64,000 nt of DNA, taken from CALVUJ01 sp045128835. GTDB taxonomy: Bacteria; Bacillota_I; Bacilli_A; RFN20; DUOF01. Shown one piece after another: positions 9,866 to 19,617 of the stretch (positions within the stretch are counted from its first letter, which is position 1; each line of letters begins with the position of its first letter). Made by a program: the position numbers and the translations under genes. The notes under the pieces were generated by a model. It was not told the DNA's origin. It did not search any database and was given only the letters and a program-made list of their open reading frames with translations. Where the stretch lies: NCBI GenBank assembly GCA_045128835.1, contig JBGVRX010000002.1, positions 57,077-121,076 of the forward strand. Reading direction: 5' to 3'.

Positions 9866-12220
9866 ATGAAGAAAATATTTAAATATTTATTATTGTTTGT
9901 CTGTGTTATCTCGCTAGTTGGATGTAGTAAAGATGGTGTTACTATAAAAGAGCCTAGAACTATTATTTTGAATGTAGATAGTGAGGTTGTTCCTACTTTC
10001 TCAAGTAACTTTGGCACTGGTAGTTACAATGAAACTACCAAAACATATACTCATAACATAGAATCTATAAAAGATTTATATATAACTATGTCACATGAAG
10101 ATTTAAAAACTGTTACAGTTTATGTATCTACAAATGAGATGAGTGAAAAAACAATTACTAAGAATGTATCGTTTGGTGTGGAACTAGATGCTAAAGTTCA
10201 AATTACAGTAGAGGGAGTGAAAAGTTTAGAGGGACTTGAAATATCAAAACCTTTAAATTACTCTAACTTAGTAGTAGGTAAAAAGAATACTTTTTCAATG
10301 GTTTTGCCATCTAGAGAAAGTGATTATGAAATTAAGTTTACTTTACCTAATTATAAAGAATTTAATCTAAGTTTAAAGAAAGAAAAATTAGTTAGTGGTA
10401 ATGCTAAAATTTCTACAATGGCTCTAACAGAAAATCAATTTTTAATAGATATAATTGGTAATTATTACAACTATAGTATTTATTCTAAAACAACAAATGA
10501 ACTAGTTGCTTCAGGATCAAATTATGATATAAATCCAACTACAACTCATGCGGTTATAGATGGAGGAGATAGTTATTATATTTATGTTATTAAAAATAAT
10601 GGTGGAAGTTTCATGAAAGAATTACCAACTAATGAAAATGTTGTTATTGATGTAGGCAACAACTATGTAAGTTATATGGGATATGTAGATTTTAATACAA
10701 CATGTAGCTATAGTTCGGCTTATTTATATAATAAAGTAACAGGTGAATTTAATTATGGTGGTAGTCTGTATGGTTCTTTAGAGGACTATGGATTGTTGTT
10801 GTATAGTTATTATGGTGATTCTTTATATTTAGATGATTTAGCAAGTGTTACAACTACTAGTGATGGTTTTTCTTATCAAGCACAAATTGATTGTACTAAT
10901 ATGGTAGAAGTTTCATTTGATATCACTAAAGTTGATGCTAGAACGAATGATGTGTTAGGTAAAATTAGTGATACTAGTTATATTAATTTTTCATTGTTAG
11001 AAAAAACTTCTTATACTAATGGAGTATTTAGTGGAGAACTAGTAATGATAGAATCAGGCAGTGTTTACATTGATTTATATAATAAAGATAACGTAAAACT
11101 TAAAACAGTTACTGAATATATTGATCAATCATTTAGAGGAGGAATATTCTCAGGAACAGTAGAATATGAAGGAAAAACTATACCATATACATTCCCTATA
11201 TTTATGGAAAAACTAGTGTATAGTAGCGGTTCATATACATATCCTGCTCAAATTATAAATACAGATATTTCTCTAGTTTCAGTTAAATTTTTAACTGAAT
11301 ATGGTTATGTTAATTCATTAGGGGAAGGGCATTATCTTATGGATGAAGAAAATAATATAATAATGCCAACACTAATTGGAGGAGTAGCTTATTTTGAGAT
11401 GGCTGTAGGAGCAACATATAGATTTAAAGATGGAAGTAGAAACTATACGTTCACTGTAACAGAGGAAAACGTAAATACAGGTTATGTTTTATTTAAAGAT
11501 GATTCTATAACTAGTATTAAAATAAAATTACATAAAGGATACTATGTTCAAGTTGATGATATGGCAGGTATGAAATTCTATGCTGATAGCGAGGGTTATG
11601 TGACTATTCCAGTAGGAAATAGATCATACTTATATTTCATTATATCAAATGGTATTATAGACATGAGTACGTATTTAAATTTTGATGGTAGAGATTGTTA
11701 TGAGTATGGAGCGTTTTATCTTCTTAAAGGAGCTAGTATCTCGTCAAGTTATCCTTACTATTATACAAATGACGTGAATGATGCCGACGGTAATGTTTAT
11801 TCTTTATTGCGTAAATATGATGAAAATGACACAATAACAGAGTTGTTTACTACACTTGTTAAAATTGATACAAATAATTTTAGAGAAGATAATCAAAAGA
11901 TTCAAATAAGTGATTTTGTTTATGATAATGAATACAAATCATATTATTTAGATTTAGGCCAATATTATGATCATGTAATCAAATTTGACTCTAGTTATCC
12001 AACTAGCGCTGTAAGTTTCTCTAGCGAAGTATATGAAGTTGAATTTTATAATAGTGTTAGTGGAAATTGGGAGAAATACATTTATGTTTATGATGATACT
12101 ACAATAACACTAGAATATGGAAATGATTCATATACAATCACTAGTCATGATGATAAAAACTTGAAATTAACTATTGAAGATAATGGAAACGGGTTAGAAT
12201 TGATAATTAATTCTCAATAA
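9866..12220 (+). CDS. Large surface lipoprotein of the ABC operon
   Basis: A 784-residue protein whose N-terminus (MKKIFKYLLLFVCVISLVGC) is a lipoprotein signal with lipobox LVGC, so Cys20 should be lipidated and the rest lie outside the membrane. The body is rich in Tyr, Ser, Thr and Asn and reads as beta-strand repeats without a recognised domain. It starts 10 bases after the second permease with its own GGTGAG site and ends at a clear terminator, so it belongs to the operon. Its role, perhaps a substrate-binding or structural partner, is inferred only from position. Confidence 0.75.
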   Translation: MKKIFKYLLLFVCVISLVGCSKDGVTIKEPRTIILNVDSEVVPTFSSNFGTGSYNETTKTYTHNIESIKDLYITMSHEDLKTVTVYVSTNEMSEKTITKNVSFGVELDAKVQITVEGVKSLEGLEISKPLNYSNLVVGKKNTFSMVLPSRESDYEIKFTLPNYKEFNLSLKKEKLVSGNAKISTMALTENQFLIDIIGNYYNYSIYSKTTNELVASGSNYDINPTTTHAVIDGGDSYYIYVIKNNGGSFMKELPTNENVVIDVGNNYVSYMGYVDFNTTCSYSSAYLYNKVTGEFNYGGSLYGSLEDYGLLLYSYYGDSLYLDDLASVTTTSDGFSYQAQIDCTNMVEVSFDITKVDARTNDVLGKISDTSYINFSLLEKTSYTNGVFSGELVMIESGSVYIDLYNKDNVKLKTVTEYIDQSFRGGIFSGTVEYEGKTIPYTFPIFMEKLVYSSGSYTYPAQIINTDISLVSVKFLTEYGYVNSLGEGHYLMDEENNIIMPTLIGGVAYFEMAVGATYRFKDGSRNYTFTVTEENVNTGYVLFKDDSITSIKIKLHKGYYVQVDDMAGMKFYADSEGYVTIPVGNRSYLYFIISNGIIDMSTYLNFDGRDCYEYGAFYLLKGASISSSYPYYYTNDVNDADGNVYSLLRKYDENDTITELFTTLVKIDTNNFREDNQKIQISDFVYDNEYKSYYLDLGQYYDHVIKFDSSYPTSAVSFSSEVYEVEFYNSVSGNWEKYIYVYDDTTITLEYGNDSYTITSHDDKNLKLTIEDNGNGLELIINSQ

Positions 12221-12225
12221 AATTA

Positions 12226-12251
12226 AGGGCTTCGTTAGAAGCCTTTTTTAT
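12226..12251 (+). terminator. Terminator of ABC-lipoprotein operon
   Basis: GGCTTC-GTTA-GAAGCC stem-loop followed by TTTTTTATT. Confidence 0.92.
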
Positions 12252-12305
12252 TAGTTAATCACCTATTTTTTTATTATACATAAATTAAAATGAAAGGGTG
12301 ATTGA

Positions 12306-13160
12306 ATGAAATCAAAACTAATTACAGCCTTAGTAACTCCTTTTAACAAAGAAAAAACTATAGATGAAGAAGAGTTAAGAAGACTTATTAAGGATGTAGA
12401 GAGTCAAGGAAGTGACGGAATAGTTTTAGGGGGCACAACAGGAGAAGGAACTTCTTTAACCGTAAATGAGTTAAAAAGAATTATTGAAATAGCAAATGAA
12501 GTAACTAATGTGGAAATAATTATAAATGTAGGAACTAACTGTACCTATAAAACGATAGATTTAATAAATAGCATTAAGGACTTAAGACATGATGCTTTAA
12601 TGATGATAGTTCCTTACTACAACAAACCTACTCAAAAAGGAATTTATGACCATTTTAAAACGATTGCTGATACTTTTAAAGATGAGAAGTTTATTTTATA
12701 TAATGTTCCTAGTAGAACAGTAGTTAAATTAGAAACAAACACTTTATTGTCATTAATAGGTGAATGTCCAAATATTATAGGTTTAAAGCATTCTAGTAGT
12801 GATTTTGAAATAGTAAAAGAAGTTAAAGAAAAACACCCAAATTTTCTTATTTACAGTGGTGATGATAAATATACACTAGATATGCTAAAAGTGGGCGCAG
12901 ATGGTGTTATTTCGGTGATTTCTCATGTGTTTGGTAAAGATATGAAAGAATTAATTGAAGATTATAATAAAGGAATAGAAAATATTGTGTTAGACAAATA
13001 TATAAAGGAATTAAGTGATATATTATTTTGTGAGACTAATCCTATTCCTATAAAGTATGTTTTGTCAAAAAAAGGATATGATTCAATGTGTTTAAGGCTT
13101 CCTTTAGTAGAGTTAAGTAAAGATAAACAAAAGAATATTGATATAATTTTAAATTTATAG
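12306..13160 (+). CDS. dapA: Dihydrodipicolinate synthase family aldolase
   Basis: 284 residues, a full-length DapA/NAL-family TIM barrel. GGTTGEGTSL is the pyruvate-binding loop, YNVPSRT carries the catalytic Tyr, and GLKHSS has the Schiff-base Lys. The C-terminal NPIPIKYVLSKKG segment is typical of DapA. DapA condenses pyruvate and aspartate semialdehyde toward diaminopimelate and lysine. No other lysine-pathway genes lie nearby, so a related aldolase such as N-acetylneuraminate lyase cannot be wholly excluded, although the Thr-Thr pair and PSRT favour DapA. Confidence 0.88.
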   Translation: MKSKLITALVTPFNKEKTIDEEELRRLIKDVESQGSDGIVLGGTTGEGTSLTVNELKRIIEIANEVTNVEIIINVGTNCTYKTIDLINSIKDLRHDALMMIVPYYNKPTQKGIYDHFKTIADTFKDEKFILYNVPSRTVVKLETNTLLSLIGECPNIIGLKHSSSDFEIVKEVKEKHPNFLIYSGDDKYTLDMLKVGADGVISVISHVFGKDMKELIEDYNKGIENIVLDKYIKELSDILFCETNPIPIKYVLSKKGYDSMCLRLPLVELSKDKQKNIDIILNL

Positions 13161-13208
13161 TTTATCTTTTGTTTAATCGTTAATACTTATAAATGGGAGG
13201 AAAATAAA

Positions 13209-13628
13209 ATGAATAATAAACTTACAAGATACAACGATGATGATTTATTTAGTGGCAGTTGGCTTAAAACTTTTTTTGATTTACCTGTTTTAAATAATTC
13301 TAATATTTTAAAAACAAATATTAGAAAGGAAGGAAATACTTATTTTTATGATGTCGCAGTTCCAGGCTACAGTAAAGATGATGTTTCTATTAACTATGAG
13401 AATGGGTATTTAATTGTAGAAGCTAAGGTTAGTGAAGAACATAATAATTCTAATAATAAATATGTAAGGCAAGAAAGGTATTTGGGTAGTTGCTCTAGAA
13501 GTTTCTATATTGGTGAGGTAGATGAAAAGCAAATAAAAGCTAAATATAATAACGGTGTACTTAGTATTTCTTTTAAAGAAGAAACAAATAATAAAGAAAC
13601 AAAAATAAAAACTATCGAAATTGAATAA
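13209..13628 (+). CDS. Small heat-shock protein, Hsp20 family
   Basis: 139 residues. A short N-terminal arm is followed by an alpha-crystallin domain (about residues 37-130): YFYDVAVPGYSKDDVSINYENGYLIVEAK, then a YVRQERYLGSCSRSFYIGEVDE segment and the closing YNNGVLSISFKEE. Hsp20 proteins are ATP-independent holdases. Start follows GGGAGG. No CIRCE (TTAGCACTC inverted repeat) is visible upstream. It sits alone after dapA and ends at a strong terminator. Confidence 0.9.
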   Translation: MNNKLTRYNDDDLFSGSWLKTFFDLPVLNNSNILKTNIRKEGNTYFYDVAVPGYSKDDVSINYENGYLIVEAKVSEEHNNSNNKYVRQERYLGSCSRSFYIGEVDEKQIKAKYNNGVLSISFKEETNNKETKIKTIEIE

Positions 13629-13630
13629 AT

Positions 13631-13672
13631 AAAAAACCTCTTGTTATTAAAAATAAGAGGTTTTCTTTTTTT
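13631..13672. terminator. Bidirectional terminator between hsp20 and trxB
   Basis: AAAACCTCTT and AAGAGGTTTT stem with flanking A- and T-runs, between convergent genes. Confidence 0.88.
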
Positions 13673-14567
13673 ATTTGTTATTTAAGTAGTTAATAGCTTC
13701 AGTAGCAGCGACTGTTCCATCACTTGTAGAAATAGTTACTTGTCTAAATGCTTTATCTCTACAGTCTCCTGCGACAAAGATTCCAGGAAGTTCAGTCTTA
13801 CAGTTATTAGATTCAATATAACCGTATTTATTGGTTTTTAGAATGTTTTTTACAAATTCACTTTGAGGAGTTAATCCAATTGAGATAAACATTCCATCAA
13901 GTGTAATTTCAGAGTCGATTCCATCAGTAGTGATAATAATAGATTCTAATTTGTCTTCACCAATTATTTTCTTTACTGTTGAGTTTGTAATAACTTCAAC
14001 GTTATTCTTTTCTTTTAAATTGTTTTCTAATGCACCTTCACAAGTAAGTGTAGGTAAGTTTTGAATAACATATACTTTTGTACAAATATCTGACATAGTT
14101 AGAGCATTTATAATAGCACTGTTACCTCCACCTATAATAGCAACAACTTTATCTTTGAAGAAGAATCCATCGCATGCAGTACAGAAATGTATTCCATTAC
14201 CGATTAAGTTTTCTTCATTTTCTAATCCTAATAAACGATATTTTGAACCTGTTGCTATAATAACGCTTTTTGCTTCGTAAGTGTTATCATCTGTTACTAC
14301 TTTTTTTGTATCTCCATCAATTATTTCTTTTACTTCTTCTAATTCAAATTCAACGTTTAAACTATCTACTTGTTCAAACATATTATTAGCTAATTCACTT
14401 CCACTTATGCTTGTAAATCCAGGATAGTTCTCAATTAATGGAGAAGAGGCCATTTGGCCTCCGATTGATTCTTTCTCCAGAATTAAAACTTTCTTATTGG
14501 ATCTAGCAGCATATATTGCAGAAGTCATCCCAGCAGGACCACATCCAACAATAATTACATCGTACAT
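13671..14567 (-). CDS. trxB: Thioredoxin reductase
   Basis: 298 residues. N-terminal FAD Rossmann motif GCGPAGMTSAIYAAR, redox centre CTACDGFF near residue 137 (CxxC), NADPH-binding GGGNSA, and C-terminal FAD segment GIFVAGDCRDKAFRQVTISTSDGTVAA. TrxB passes electrons from NADPH to thioredoxin. It is the last gene of the nucleotide-reduction operon and starts 12 bases after nrdD. Because that NrdD carries a fused thioredoxin-like domain, the natural inference is that TrxB recharges it directly. Confidence 0.93.
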   Translation of the reverse strand: MYDVIIVGCGPAGMTSAIYAARSNKKVLILEKESIGGQMASSPLIENYPGFTSISGSELANNMFEQVDSLNVEFELEEVKEIIDGDTKKVVTDDNTYEAKSVIIATGSKYRLLGLENEENLIGNGIHFCTACDGFFFKDKVVAIIGGGNSAIINALTMSDICTKVYVIQNLPTLTCEGALENNLKEKNNVEVITNSTVKKIIGEDKLESIIITTDGIDSEITLDGMFISIGLTPQSEFVKNILKTNKYGYIESNNCKTELPGIFVAGDCRDKAFRQVTISTSDGTVAATEAINYLNNK

Positions 14568-14578
14568 ATTAATACCTA

Positions 14579-16948
14579 TTATAATGTTTCAATATATTTT
14601 TTGATGTTAGATAAATTAACGATATTTTGAACTTCGTTGTTTTTGATAACTACTAGTGTAGGAGCTTGTTTTACTCCGTATTTTTTAGTTAATTCAACTT
14701 TTTCTTCAGCATCTACGAAGTTGAATTTAGTAGATGATTTATCTAATAATTTTTCAGCCATTCTACAGTTAGGACAAGTTTTTGTTCCAAATAACATTAT
14801 TTCATCTTCACTTACAGAAGTTGTAGTTGAAGTTCTTGAAGTTGCTGTAGTAGTTGTAGTTGTTTTAGGTGAAGAAGAACAACTTAAGTCGTAATTCTTT
14901 CTGTTTTTGTATTCTTGAGTCTTACCATCGTTCCAGTTTTTAACAGGACGGTAGTAACCAGTGATTCTACTGTAGATTTCAGTTTCAGCACCACAGTCAG
15001 GACATGTAGATACTTCACCGTTAATATATCCATGAGTTCTACAAATTGAATATACTGGAGATAATGTATAGTAAGGTAATTTGTAGTTTTCAGAAATCTT
15101 TCTTACTAGGTTAGCAGCAGATTTCCAATCTTCTAATCTTTCACCTAAGAATGCATGGAATACAGTACCAGAAGTATAAAGAGTTTGTAATTCATCTTGA
15201 ATATCTAATGCTGCGAACATATCATCAGTGTATCCTACTGGAAGGTGAGAACTGTTTGTATAATAAGGTGTTTCTCCTTCTTTTGCAGCAGTGATTAAAT
15301 CAGGATATAAACTCTTATCTTTCTTAGCAAAACGATAAGTAGTAGATTCAGCAGGAGTAGCTTCTAAGTTATATAGATCACCATATTCTTCTTGATAATC
15401 TGACAATTTTTCTCTCATGAAGTTAAGAACGTTCTTAGTGAATTCTTGTGCTTCTGTTTCTGTTAAATCTTTCTTAATCCATTTAGCATTTAAACATGCT
15501 TCATTCATACCAACTAATCCGATTGTAGAGAAGTGGTTATTGAATGTACCTAAGTATCTTCTTGTATATGGATATAATCCTTCATTTAATAATTTTGTAA
15601 TAACATTACGTTTGATTTTTAAACTTCTTGCAGCTAAATTCATCATGTTTTCTAATCTTTCATAGAATTCTTTTTCTGTTTTAGCTAAGTATGCGATACG
15701 AGGAATATTGATAGTTACAACACCAATTGATCCTGTTGATTCACCACTACCGAAGAATCCTCCTGATTTCTTTCTAAGTTCTCTTAAGTCAAGTCTTAAA
15801 CGGCAGCACATACTACGAACATCACTTGGTTCCATATCACTATTGATATAGTTAGAGAAGTAAGGTGTTCCGTATTTTGCAGTCATTTCAAATAATAATT
15901 TGTTGTTTTCTGTTTCAGACCAGTCGAAGTCTTTTGTGATTGAATAAGTTGGGATTGGGTATTGGAATCCTCTTCCGTTAGCATCTCCTTCGATCATTGT
16001 TTCGATGAATGCTTTGTTTACCATATCCATTTCTTTTTGACAATCTTTATATTTGAAGTCAACTTCTTTACCTCCAACGATACAGTTAAGTTCTGCTAAA
16101 TCGTTTGGAACAGTCCAGTCTAATGTGATGTTTGTAAATGGTGCTTGAGTACCCCATCTACTTGGTGTATTAACACCATATATAAATGATTGAATACATT
16201 GTTTAGTTTGTTTGTATGTTAAATTATCGATTTTTACAAATGGTGCTAAATAAGTATCGAATGATGAGAATGCTTGAGCTCCAGCCCATTCATTTTGCAT
16301 GATACCTAAGAAGTTAACCATTTGGTTACATAAAGTTGATAGGTGTTTAGCAGGAGATGATGTAATCTTTCCAGGAATGCCTCCTAAACCTTCTTGGATT
16401 AATTGTTTTAAACTCCATCCAGCACAATAACCTGTTAACATTGAAAGGTCATGTAAGTGGATGTCACAGTTACGATGAGCATCAGCAATAGCGTTATCAT
16501 AAACTTCACTTAACCAGTAATTAGCAGTAATAGCTCCAGAGTTTCCTAAAATTAATCCGCCTACTGAATAAGTAACAGTAGAGTTTTCTTTAACTCTCCA
16601 GTCAGTAACATTTAAGTAACTATTCACTACATCTTTATAATCTAATACTGTAGATTTCATGTTACGCATTTTATCGTGTAATTTACGGTATAGGATGTAA
16701 GCTTTAGCGACATCTCCATAACCAGCACTAATTAAAACGCTTTCAACGCTATCTTGGATGTCTTCAACATCTACGATATTATCTTTTACTTTGCTTTCGA
16801 AATTAGCAGTAACTTTTAATGCTAAGAAATCAATGATGTTTTCATCATATACTTTATTCTCAGCTTCAAATGCCTTAGTTATTGCTTCTGTGATTTTTTT
16901 GATTTCAAATGAAACTATTTTTCCTTCTCTTTTTCTTACTTTAAACAT
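14579..16948 (-). CDS. nrdD: Anaerobic ribonucleoside-triphosphate reductase with C-terminal thioredoxin domain
   Basis: 789 residues. The N-terminal ATP-cone (~1-95) is followed by the class III catalytic barrel with Cys175 (LTGYCAGWS) and a CC pair near 384. A zinc site (CRTHGY...CPDCG, ~640-656) precedes the glycyl-radical site at Gly664 (SRITGYYRP). A Thr/Ser-rich linker (~695-712) leads to a thioredoxin/glutaredoxin-like domain with CPNC at 725-728 and the cis-Pro QAPTLVV. It reduces ribonucleotides to dNTPs without oxygen. The fused redoxin suggests redoxin-driven turnover, as in the NrdD group that uses disulfide reductants instead of formate. It lies between nrdG and trxB in one operon. 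Confidence 0.95.
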   Translation of the reverse strand: MFKVRKREGKIVSFEIKKITEAITKAFEAENKVYDENIIDFLALKVTANFESKVKDNIVDVEDIQDSVESVLISAGYGDVAKAYILYRKLHDKMRNMKSTVLDYKDVVNSYLNVTDWRVKENSTVTYSVGGLILGNSGAITANYWLSEVYDNAIADAHRNCDIHLHDLSMLTGYCAGWSLKQLIQEGLGGIPGKITSSPAKHLSTLCNQMVNFLGIMQNEWAGAQAFSSFDTYLAPFVKIDNLTYKQTKQCIQSFIYGVNTPSRWGTQAPFTNITLDWTVPNDLAELNCIVGGKEVDFKYKDCQKEMDMVNKAFIETMIEGDANGRGFQYPIPTYSITKDFDWSETENNKLLFEMTAKYGTPYFSNYINSDMEPSDVRSMCCRLRLDLRELRKKSGGFFGSGESTGSIGVVTINIPRIAYLAKTEKEFYERLENMMNLAARSLKIKRNVITKLLNEGLYPYTRRYLGTFNNHFSTIGLVGMNEACLNAKWIKKDLTETEAQEFTKNVLNFMREKLSDYQEEYGDLYNLEATPAESTTYRFAKKDKSLYPDLITAAKEGETPYYTNSSHLPVGYTDDMFAALDIQDELQTLYTSGTVFHAFLGERLEDWKSAANLVRKISENYKLPYYTLSPVYSICRTHGYINGEVSTCPDCGAETEIYSRITGYYRPVKNWNDGKTQEYKNRKNYDLSCSSSPKTTTTTTATSRTSTTTSVSEDEIMLFGTKTCPNCRMAEKLLDKSSTKFNFVDAEEKVELTKKYGVKQAPTLVVIKNNEVQNIVNLSNIKKYIETL

Positions 16949-16952
16949 AAAC

Positions 16953-17651
16953 TTACCTCTTTCCTCTCCCCCTAATTGTTACATTAGGATATCTTCTTTC
17001 TAATTTTTTTTCGATTTCTAGTAATTCAGCATCGCTAAACCCACTTAATCCTTTTTGTAAAACTGTATCGCAATCTCGATAATTTTGAATGTAGAATTTA
17101 ACGCTTGGACCTAGATAGTCTAGAATTTCTTCAATATTTTCGAAACTATGCAACTCTTTTACTACAGTTGTTCTAAACTCATAGTCGATATTAGATGATT
17201 TAAGAACATCAATACTTTCTTTTATATCATCTAAACTTACTTTTGCTCCGGAAGTAACATCATACTTTGAAAAAGTGTTTTTTACATCCATTGCTACATA
17301 ATCGATCAGGTTACAATCAATTAGTTTCTTCAATATTTTTGGTTTGCTACCATTAGTGTCCAATTTAACTTTATAACCTTTCTCTTTTATTTTTCTAATG
17401 AACAGTTCAATATCTTTCTGTAATAGTGGTTCCCCTCCACTAATACATACTCCATCAATCAACCCCTTTCGTTTATCTAAATAATCAAATAAAACCTGCT
17501 CATCAATTTTATTTGAGTCATTAGCACCTTTAATCAAGCCACTGTTATGACAGAACGGACATTTAAAGTTACACCCTTGAGTGAAAATTATACATGCCGT
17601 ATGTCCAGGAAAATCAACCAATGTTAATTTTTGAAAACCACTAATTTCCAT
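16953..17651 (-). CDS. nrdG: Anaerobic RNR-activating radical SAM protein
   Basis: About 232 residues. CNFKCPFCHN is the CxxxCxxC [4Fe-4S]/SAM motif, preceded by the family opening (GFQKLTLVDFPGHTACIIFTQG), and GGEPLLQ is the GGE motif. NrdG uses SAM to install the glycyl radical on NrdD. The ATG at 17651 gives the family's usual N-terminus and lies inside the last codons of the upstream paralogue, so translation is coupled. A GGAGG about 14 bases before it is rather distant, and an in-frame ATG at 17681 is possible. nrdD starts four bases after the nrdG stop. Confidence 0.93.
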   Translation of the reverse strand: MEISGFQKLTLVDFPGHTACIIFTQGCNFKCPFCHNSGLIKGANDSNKIDEQVLFDYLDKRKGLIDGVCISGGEPLLQKDIELFIRKIKEKGYKVKLDTNGSKPKILKKLIDCNLIDYVAMDVKNTFSKYDVTSGAKVSLDDIKESIDVLKSSNIDYEFRTTVVKELHSFENIEEILDYLGPSVKFYIQNYRDCDTVLQKGLSGFSDAELLEIEKKLERRYPNVTIRGRGKR

Positions 17652-19617
17652 AATTGTATTTGTTTCCTCCAAATTTAACAAAACCTACATTGTTCTCTAT
17701 TAAATGATTAATAATGTTTAATATATCTTTTTGTTTACTACTCTTAGATAAATTTACTATTACTAAATTTCCTCCTGTTAGTAGTGATTGATATTTTCCA
17801 ATGTAGTAGAAGTCTTCTTCTTTGTTTGATTTGAATTCGAATAAACTATCGATTCTTGAATAATGTTCTTTATCGGTGATTTTCTTTCTGATTCCATATA
17901 TTGATTTATCTAATTCCATTAATTTCTTTAATGGACGACGTTTGCTTGTTTCGCTGACAACGAAATTCATTTTGGTTTCTTTTGTATATTTTATGCACTG
18001 TTCTTTTACGTAATTTATAATACTTACTAATAATTCTTTTTGTTTTATTTCATCTTTTTCTAAATTTAAGACACATTCGCTTAGACCTGCAAGTTCTAAG
18101 TTTAAAACACCTTTTTTGATAATCTTTCTGATCTTTTGACTGCTTTCTAACTTTTCGTCATCAATGATATTTCCGTTAAATAATATTTGGTAATTATCTT
18201 TACTCTTATCACCAATGATTTCAAAGATATTAACTAAGCAGTTTTTAGCCATTTCTAACCAACCATCAAGAGCTAGGTAGAAATCTTTGATATCTTTATT
18301 TTCGTACTTAAACCCTAGTCTACCCATATTTACTGAAACAGAAGCTACAATCATTCTTCCAGTAGATTCGTTTTCTTCATAAACATAATTTTCATAAACT
18401 CGGTGTCCATTACTGAAGTATTCGGTATTTTCTAAATTGTAACTAGTATTTATATTAGCTAAAGCAATGTTTTTTTCTTCAATAATTAAACCGCTTACTT
18501 TATTTAATAAATCTTTATTGGTATCTTTACTTATTTTATAGATGGTAGTTATATTTTCTAGTCTATCCATCTTTTCTAAGATAGATAAGTAAGTTTCATT
18601 TATTAATGTTCCATCTAATGAAGTATTTCCTCCTAAACTAATTGAATACTTTTTGTTTTCTAAGTAATTGTTGTTTAGATTGTTTAGCAGTACTTCAAGT
18701 GAATTAACTAGTAGACTTTTTATGTATTTCATACTGTCACTATAAGCTAAATCGAATATTTCTTCTGTTTTTTTGTTAAGAATAAAGTTATCAAATAAAG
18801 TTTTCTCAAAATAAATACTGTTTTGTTTATCGATGATTTCTTCGATTCTTTTGATATTTATATATTCTAAATATCCAGTTAAATCTAAGTATTTATTTAA
18901 ATTGCTTTTTAATTCTTCTTTAAATTGTTCGCTAACATAAGGTAGTAACAAATGATCTAATGCGTCTATGCATATTTCACCATCAATTTCTAGTTTTACA
19001 TTTAAGGCATTAAATATTAAGTCATTTGGGAAACTCTTGTTAATGTCTTTTGTAAAAATTGGGTGAGTTGATGATAACTTACCTAGATTGAAGTAATCTA
19101 AGTTATGTATGTATAAATTTCCTTCTTCGTGAGATCTAACATACTTGTTATCTAAAACAAAAGCTTTTGTATATTCACATGATATGGTTTTTCCAAAATC
19201 CAAAAGGATTTCATTTGGGGTACTATCTTTTTTGAATTCACCAATACGTTCAATTGCTTTTGCAAATTTGTGTTGTTGTCTTAAACCAAATACTTTTCTA
19301 GAAGTTGCTCTTCTAATTCTGTAATCACTAAATGCCTCATAAACATCGGTGAAATTGTTTTCTTTTAATTTTGTTTCTATAATATCTTGTATATCTTCAA
19401 CATTGATAGTCTTTCTATCTATGTAAGTGTTGTTGATGAAATTTAGAACGTCTGCGTAAACTTTATTAATTCCAGGTTCAGAATTAATAGGTCTAACTTG
19501 GTCGAAGGCTTTTTTGATTGCTACAGCAATTTTGGTGCTGTTGAACTCAACTCTTTGACCGCTTCTTTTGACGACAACTAAATCTTTTAAGATATTTTTT
19601 ATGTTCTCCCCAGCCAT
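17641..19617 (-). CDS. Diverged NrdD paralogue lacking the zinc and glycyl-radical end
   Basis: 658 residues. The N-terminus is an ATP-cone (VVKRSGQRVEFNSTKIAVAIKKAF, then VNVEDIQDIIETKL-like and FSDYRIRRA). The barrel retains NrdD-like landmarks (GNLYIHNLDYFNLGKLSSTHP, SLGGNTSLDG, YYIGKYQSLLTGGNLVIVNLS). The sequence stops just where other NrdDs begin the Cys-rich zinc site and RxxGY glycyl-radical loop, so no glycyl-radical motif is present. It is the first gene of the nrd operon and overlaps nrdG. It may be a regulatory or scaffold subunit, or a degenerating reductase; no frameshift is evident. Function is unproven. Confidence 0.75.
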   Translation of the reverse strand: MAGENIKNILKDLVVVKRSGQRVEFNSTKIAVAIKKAFDQVRPINSEPGINKVYADVLNFINNTYIDRKTINVEDIQDIIETKLKENNFTDVYEAFSDYRIRRATSRKVFGLRQQHKFAKAIERIGEFKKDSTPNEILLDFGKTISCEYTKAFVLDNKYVRSHEEGNLYIHNLDYFNLGKLSSTHPIFTKDINKSFPNDLIFNALNVKLEIDGEICIDALDHLLLPYVSEQFKEELKSNLNKYLDLTGYLEYINIKRIEEIIDKQNSIYFEKTLFDNFILNKKTEEIFDLAYSDSMKYIKSLLVNSLEVLLNNLNNNYLENKKYSISLGGNTSLDGTLINETYLSILEKMDRLENITTIYKISKDTNKDLLNKVSGLIIEEKNIALANINTSYNLENTEYFSNGHRVYENYVYEENESTGRMIVASVSVNMGRLGFKYENKDIKDFYLALDGWLEMAKNCLVNIFEIIGDKSKDNYQILFNGNIIDDEKLESSQKIRKIIKKGVLNLELAGLSECVLNLEKDEIKQKELLVSIINYVKEQCIKYTKETKMNFVVSETSKRRPLKKLMELDKSIYGIRKKITDKEHYSRIDSLFEFKSNKEEDFYYIGKYQSLLTGGNLVIVNLSKSSKQKDILNIINHLIENNVGFVKFGGNKYNYGN

